Virus record (IMG/VR): IMGVR_UViG_3300010885_027546
Location: 1-34,091 of that record
Length of the DNA stretch: 34,091 nt
From: a virus
Strand: one strand, 5' to 3'
Position 1 is the stretch's first letter. Each line of letters starts with the position of its first letter. The notes under the pieces are model-generated. The model was given only the letters and a program-made list of their open reading frames with translations. It made no database searches and was not told the origin of the DNA. The translations under genes and the position numbers were made by a program. Below, one piece after another: positions 30,860 through 34,091 of the stretch.

Positions 30860-31662
30860 CAGATGAACGCAGCGGCCATTGTCGCGCCCGCGCCAACAAG
30901 TGTCGCCGTCGGGTCGCTATCCGCTGCAATCTTGTCCTGCGCGCTCTTGTAGTTGCCTTGCGCGGTATACATGCCAGTAGCGTTTCTACCCATATCTGTT
31001 GCCATGCCACCAACCGAAACGTAGCTAGAGTTCTGCGCGTTCAAAGAGTTACTTGCTAAATTCGTGCTAAAGTTTGCCGCATTCAGTCCCGTGTTGACTG
31101 AATTTGCCGTCGATGTCGGGTAGCCAGAGAAAGCGTTGCTAGCCCGGTCGGTCAGCTGAAAGCCCTCCAGCCGTGCGGCTTGCCGGGTCTTGTTGGCGGC
31201 ACTGGCCGACGTTGCGGCCTGGTTCAGCATATTTTGGTTTTGCAACGCCAAGGACTTGCCCGAACCCACGTTCACGCCCGAGCGCTCCAGGCCCCGCTTC
31301 AGCTGGCCCGCTGAATTGTTATACGCCGACGTCACATCGGCTTGGGCCTCAGATGCCATTTGCTCTTGGCGTACGGGCTCGTTAAAGTTTTTTGCGTCAG
31401 TCACCAGCCGGTCCTGCAGCTTTGTCAACTCTCCACGCCGTTGCAGCCCATAGGTCCGGTCCTCCTGGCTCTGGTCGTAGACCGTTTTGCCGCGCGAGAT
31501 CGACTCTTCCAACTGCTGCTTTTGCAACGGGGCCATTTCATTGGCGTTTTTCATCACCTGCTGAATAGCACTGTCTTGCACCCCCATGGACTTGAGCTGC
31601 GCCTCAACTAAACGCGGGTCCGGCGGTGGGGCACTGCTGCTGTCGCCTCCATACATTCCCAT
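30859..31662 (-). CDS. Probable internal virion protein, 267 residues
   Basis: I start at the ATG after AAGGGG rather than an ATG 21 codons upstream, which overlaps the previous gene without a ribosome site. The protein starts MGMYGGDSSSAPPPDP, has a long Gln-rich helical centre and ends in a short hydrophobic helix (TLVGAGATMAAAFI). This fits the smallest of the internal or ejection proteins (gp14-like), which often carry one membrane-prone helix. It is first in the set of PAPS, 643-residue and giant genes. The assignment rests on order and composition. Confidence 0.7.
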   Translation of the reverse strand: MGMYGGDSSSAPPPDPRLVEAQLKSMGVQDSAIQQVMKNANEMAPLQKQQLEESISRGKTVYDQSQEDRTYGLQRRGELTKLQDRLVTDAKNFNEPVRQEQMASEAQADVTSAYNNSAGQLKRGLERSGVNVGSGKSLALQNQNMLNQAATSASAANKTRQAARLEGFQLTDRASNAFSGYPTSTANSVNTGLNAANFSTNLASNSLNAQNSSYVSVGGMATDMGRNATGMYTAQGNYKSAQDKIAADSDPTATLVGAGATMAAAFI

Positions 31663-31675
31663 AGCGATACCCCTT

Positions 31676-32122
31676 TTAGTTTTGGTCGTAAGACCGTGCG
31701 TCTTTGGTCGCCCGCATATGGGCAAACCCGCCTGTCAGGTACGCAACCATGTGGTACAGGTCTACGTCCCCACACCGGATGACCGTAGAGGCCATACGCT
31801 TGTACTCATCCGCCGACTGCTCCCACTCATCGCCATCCACCCAACGGTTAAACATCGACACGATCAATGGATACAGAAAGTCTTTGTTGGCGCAAAAAAA
31901 CGGGTTGTACAAAAACTCTGTCAACATAGCGATGAATTGCTCTGCGGCTTGCTCCGCCGTCACGGGCCGGTCGTTGTCCACCAAGTCGTCGTAAAGGTGC
32001 GTAAAAGACCAGAACACCCGCATGAACTGCTGGGCGTGGGCATTGCCATTGGCAATTTTGTCAATCCAAAAGTGTGCCTCTGGATTTTTCTGAATTTCTT
32101 CGGGTGATGAGCAATAGTCCAT
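31676..32122 (-). CDS. Hypothetical helical protein with DDLVD motif
   Basis: A 148-residue helical protein; the chosen start MDYCSSPEE is preferred because the 15-codon extension crosses an operator-like motif. FTHLYDDLVDND is an Asp-rich helix resembling the DDxxD metal motif of isoprenoid synthases, and NRWVDGDEWE follows about 50 residues later. The chain is half the length of such enzymes, so enzymatic function is doubtful. It sits in the virion operon between the tail fibre assembly-like and internal protein genes. Similar unknown proteins occur in phages, as far as I recall. Confidence 0.7.
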   Translation of the reverse strand: MDYCSSPEEIQKNPEAHFWIDKIANGNAHAQQFMRVFWSFTHLYDDLVDNDRPVTAEQAAEQFIAMLTEFLYNPFFCANKDFLYPLIVSMFNRWVDGDEWEQSADEYKRMASTVIRCGDVDLYHMVAYLTGGFAHMRATKDARSYDQN

Positions 32123-32149
32123 GTTGTACTTAATTTGATGGTTTATGTT

Positions 32150-32191
32150 GCTTACGTGTATGCACATTATGGGTTAAAAGTCAAGCTGCTG
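32150..32191 (-). promoter_or_regulatory. Candidate leftward promoter with inverted motif
   Basis: On the minus strand TTGACT is followed, after a suitable spacer, by a weak -10 region that overlaps GCATAC-AC-GTAAGC, a copy of the recurring inverted motif. The motif ends 27 bases before the gene start at 32122. It could fire or control the internal protein genes independently of the tail genes. Confidence 0.4.
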
Positions 32192-32202
32192 CAAGGCTAT
32201 TT

Positions 32203-32592
32203 TTATGCCGCGCCCGGCGCGCTGGGCCACACAATATTGAACGGGTCAGCCTGCACAGTAATGTCGCGCAGCGCCTGGCGGTAGGTCTGCCAGGCTTCAT
32301 ACACCTCAGTGCCCAAGCGCGCACGGGCTGACGCGGTGTCGGTCCAGTCACAGGCTTCTAAGCGTTTGCCGCGCTCCAAGCGGATGACCCGCCATTGGGT
32401 TTGTGGGGTTCGGCCGTCTAGCCACTGGCCCGTTGCGAGGTGGTACTGGCTGAAGTCGTTGGGTGCTTCTGGCGGGCTGTCTTGCGCCAGCACCGCTGTC
32501 AGGCCGGGTATTTCAGTCGGTATGGCTTCGTCCTGCAAAGTAGATTCAGACCGTACATAGCCTTCCGAAGTGATGTAGATGTATTTTTTCAT
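32203..32592 (-). CDS. Tail fibre assembly (Tfa)/tail chaperone-like protein
   Basis: The 129-residue protein ends with the family signature: RGKRLEACDWTDTA, then AWQTYRQALRDITVQ and a WP-rich end. This is the RxxLLxxxDWTQ...YRQALRDIP pattern of phage tail fibre assembly proteins. These help fold or attach distal fibres. The start overlaps the upstream tail gene stop (ATGA), and such genes are usually directly downstream of the fibre they serve, as here. Confidence 0.85.
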   Translation of the reverse strand: MKKYIYITSEGYVRSESTLQDEAIPTEIPGLTAVLAQDSPPEAPNDFSQYHLATGQWLDGRTPQTQWRVIRLERGKRLEACDWTDTASARARLGTEVYEAWQTYRQALRDITVQADPFNIVWPSAPGAA

Positions 32593-34091
32593 CGTTTGGC
32601 CGCAATCGCAAAAAGGGCCGCATTGGCCTGCACGCCCGGTTGCGCGGCTATAACAAAGCTACCACTTGCCCCCACCACTACGGCAATAGTGAAGCTATAC
32701 GCCGGACTAGATGCCATGTAATAGCCAGAGTTCAACCGGTTTGGCGTGGCGGCATCGTTTTGCAGCACAGTGGTGTTGTCAACGACCAGCTTGATAATCG
32801 CTGGGGCAACAAGCCCCTGGTCGTCAGTGCTAAATGCACCACAGTTAACGTGTATCCAGACGGGCTGCCCTTGCGTGCCACTGAGGGTGGTAGTCATCAC
32901 CGTCGTTTCGCGGTATGAGCTATCTGCTGACCCAAAATAATAGGCTCCATAAGTTCGCGCCCCTACAGGCACGGTAACCGCGTTGCCCGCAATGTTGATG
33001 GTGTCAACCGCATTGATGGCCGCTGCGGTGAGCAATCCTGCAAACGTGCCCGTCGCCGCGCTAAGAGCGCCCGCAAATGTCGCGTTACCGCCCGTGATAC
33101 TGAACTGCGGGGCCGTGATATTCCCCGCCGACGTGACCAAAAAATAAGAGCTTGTATTCCCATTGCCCAGTGCCAGGCCACTGGCCGACAAGTGCGCACC
33201 ACCACCTGATGCAGGCCAGGCATAGCCGTCAAAACTGCCGACGTTGATTTCGCCGCGCACTTTTACACTCCCAAGAAACGCGGAGCCGTTTGAGGCGATG
33301 ATCCAACCCGCTCCCCCCACGCCTTGGTTGCCGGTGTACTGGGGTGAATAGATGCCATCCACACTGATGTTGTTGTTGCCAATCACCCCGGCGTTGGCAT
33401 ACACCGTGCCGCGCACCACCACGTCACTAAACTCCGCCAAGCCACTGCCATTGATACGCCAACCGGCTGAGCCTGCCACGTAGCTGGTGGACTGAATGTA
33501 CTGCCCCACTGCAATACTGCCTGCTGTAAGTTTGCTCGCGCTCAGGTTGGCCACCTTGGCGTCGTCAATTGCGGCGTTGCCAATTTTGACGTTGGTGATC
33601 GTGCCATTCTGAATATAGGCGTCGGTCATGTACACACCCACCGGCACCACCACCCCATTGATCGTGGTCTGCGTGGTCCGCACAATAAACGGCATCGTAG
33701 GCGACACGCCCGGCCCGCTCGGGCTGGCAATATAAAAGCTGTCGGCCCGCACCGCAAAAGTGCTTGTCGGGGCTGCGTTGGTCGCTGTGCTGGCCAGGCC
33801 GTAGCCAGACACATAACCGTTGACATCGAGTTTTACCGTGTACTGGGCAAACAGTGTGCCGTCATCAGTAGCTCGGGTTGTCGCCTCGGTCTGCACCGCA
33901 GCATACGCCGCAGGCAGGCCAGTCGTTGCGTGGTTAACCTGAGCAGACAGCGTACTGATGCTGCTGGCGGTGGCACTGTCCCCGCTGGCACGCGCGGTTT
34001 GCTCGGTGGTGATGGCAGCCGTGTTGGTGCTGATGTTGCCTTCGTTAGTCGTCACTCTGGCGGCTAGCGTACTGATGCTGCTGGCGTTGGC
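32589..34091 (-). CDS. Tail tip/host specificity protein C-terminal part (DUF1983), 5' end outside window
   Basis: The frame stays open to the window edge, so only the C-terminal 500 residues are visible. The N-terminal visible part has repeated helical units (SSISTL...) with a 117-base period. Next comes DUF1983: YTVKLDVNGYVSGYGLAS, FAVRADSFYI and the ITNVKIGNAAID block, as in the C-terminus of lambda J-type proteins. A Gly/Ser-rich beta region follows, then a C-terminal beta domain that may bind the receptor. It is followed directly by its likely assembly protein. Confidence 0.88.
   Translation of the reverse strand, partial: ANASSISTLAARVTTNEGNISTNTAAITTEQTARASGDSATASSISTLSAQVNHATTGLPAAYAAVQTEATTRATDDGTLFAQYTVKLDVNGYVSGYGLASTATNAAPTSTFAVRADSFYIASPSGPGVSPTMPFIVRTTQTTINGVVVPVGVYMTDAYIQNGTITNVKIGNAAIDDAKVANLSASKLTAGSIAVGQYIQSTSYVAGSAGWRINGSGLAEFSDVVVRGTVYANAGVIGNNNISVDGIYSPQYTGNQGVGGAGWIIASNGSAFLGSVKVRGEINVGSFDGYAWPASGGGAHLSASGLALGNGNTSSYFLVTSAGNITAPQFSITGGNATFAGALSAATGTFAGLLTAAAINAVDTINIAGNAVTVPVGARTYGAYYFGSADSSYRETTVMTTTLSGTQGQPVWIHVNCGAFSTDDQGLVAPAIIKLVVDNTTVLQNDAATPNRLNSGYYMASSPAYSFTIAVVVGASGSFVIAAQPGVQANAALFAIAAKR

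Overview
This window looks like most of the early (DNA metabolism) half and part of the virion half of a temperate tailed phage or prophage from a Gram-negative, probably betaproteobacterial, host. The evidence is tightly packed, ATGA-overlapping small genes, a complete phage replication set, a PrtN-family regulator next to a tyrosine integrase, and a virion gene block on the opposite strand. The host is inferred from the moderately high GC content and family resemblance only. No rRNA, tRNA or CRISPR array was recognised.

Layout. (1) 1-6570, plus strand: a HExxH/vWA protein followed by about 18 small, mostly unrecognised accessory genes, including two tiny membrane proteins and an NrdR-like zinc ribbon protein. 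(2) 6573-10957, plus: a family A DNA polymerase with 3'-5' exonuclease; a 265-base gap holding three 18-base tandem repeats and a decayed second copy of the polymerase 3' end; then a PD-(D/E)XK nuclease with likely Fe-S cysteines, a VRR-NUC nuclease and an HNH-like protein. (3) 10961-11626: an unusual non-coding array. Five 60-base modules can each fold into three hairpins with compensatory base changes, and they are separated by spacers built from NNGGY pentamers. (4) 11649-19339, plus: a protein with a faint RAMP-like look, an unknown protein, an SNF2-type helicase, an AlpA-like regulator, a probable ssDNA-binding protein, a primase-helicase and a PrtN-family protein. (5) 19340-20723: a likely attP region and the integrase. 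(6) 20840-34091, minus strand: read from the right, a lambda J-like DUF1983 tail protein (cut by the window edge), a tail fibre assembly-like protein, an unknown protein, three probable internal or ejection proteins ending in a 2425-residue giant with a zincin motif, and a PAPS-reductase-family gene inside that block. The two transcription directions converge at about 20.75 kb, where there is a clear intrinsic terminator for the minus strand.

How it fits together. The polymerase, SNF2 helicase, AEP-type primase-helicase, ssDNA-binding protein and three nucleases could form a largely self-sufficient replication and recombination set. A short inverted motif (GYTTAC-NN-GTAAAC-like) recurs in front of several operons or genes and may be the operator or promoter element that coordinates them. 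The strongest candidate for something undescribed is the hairpin and pentamer array at 10961-11626, followed by the repeat-rich attP and PrtN arrangement and the giant zincin-containing virion protein.
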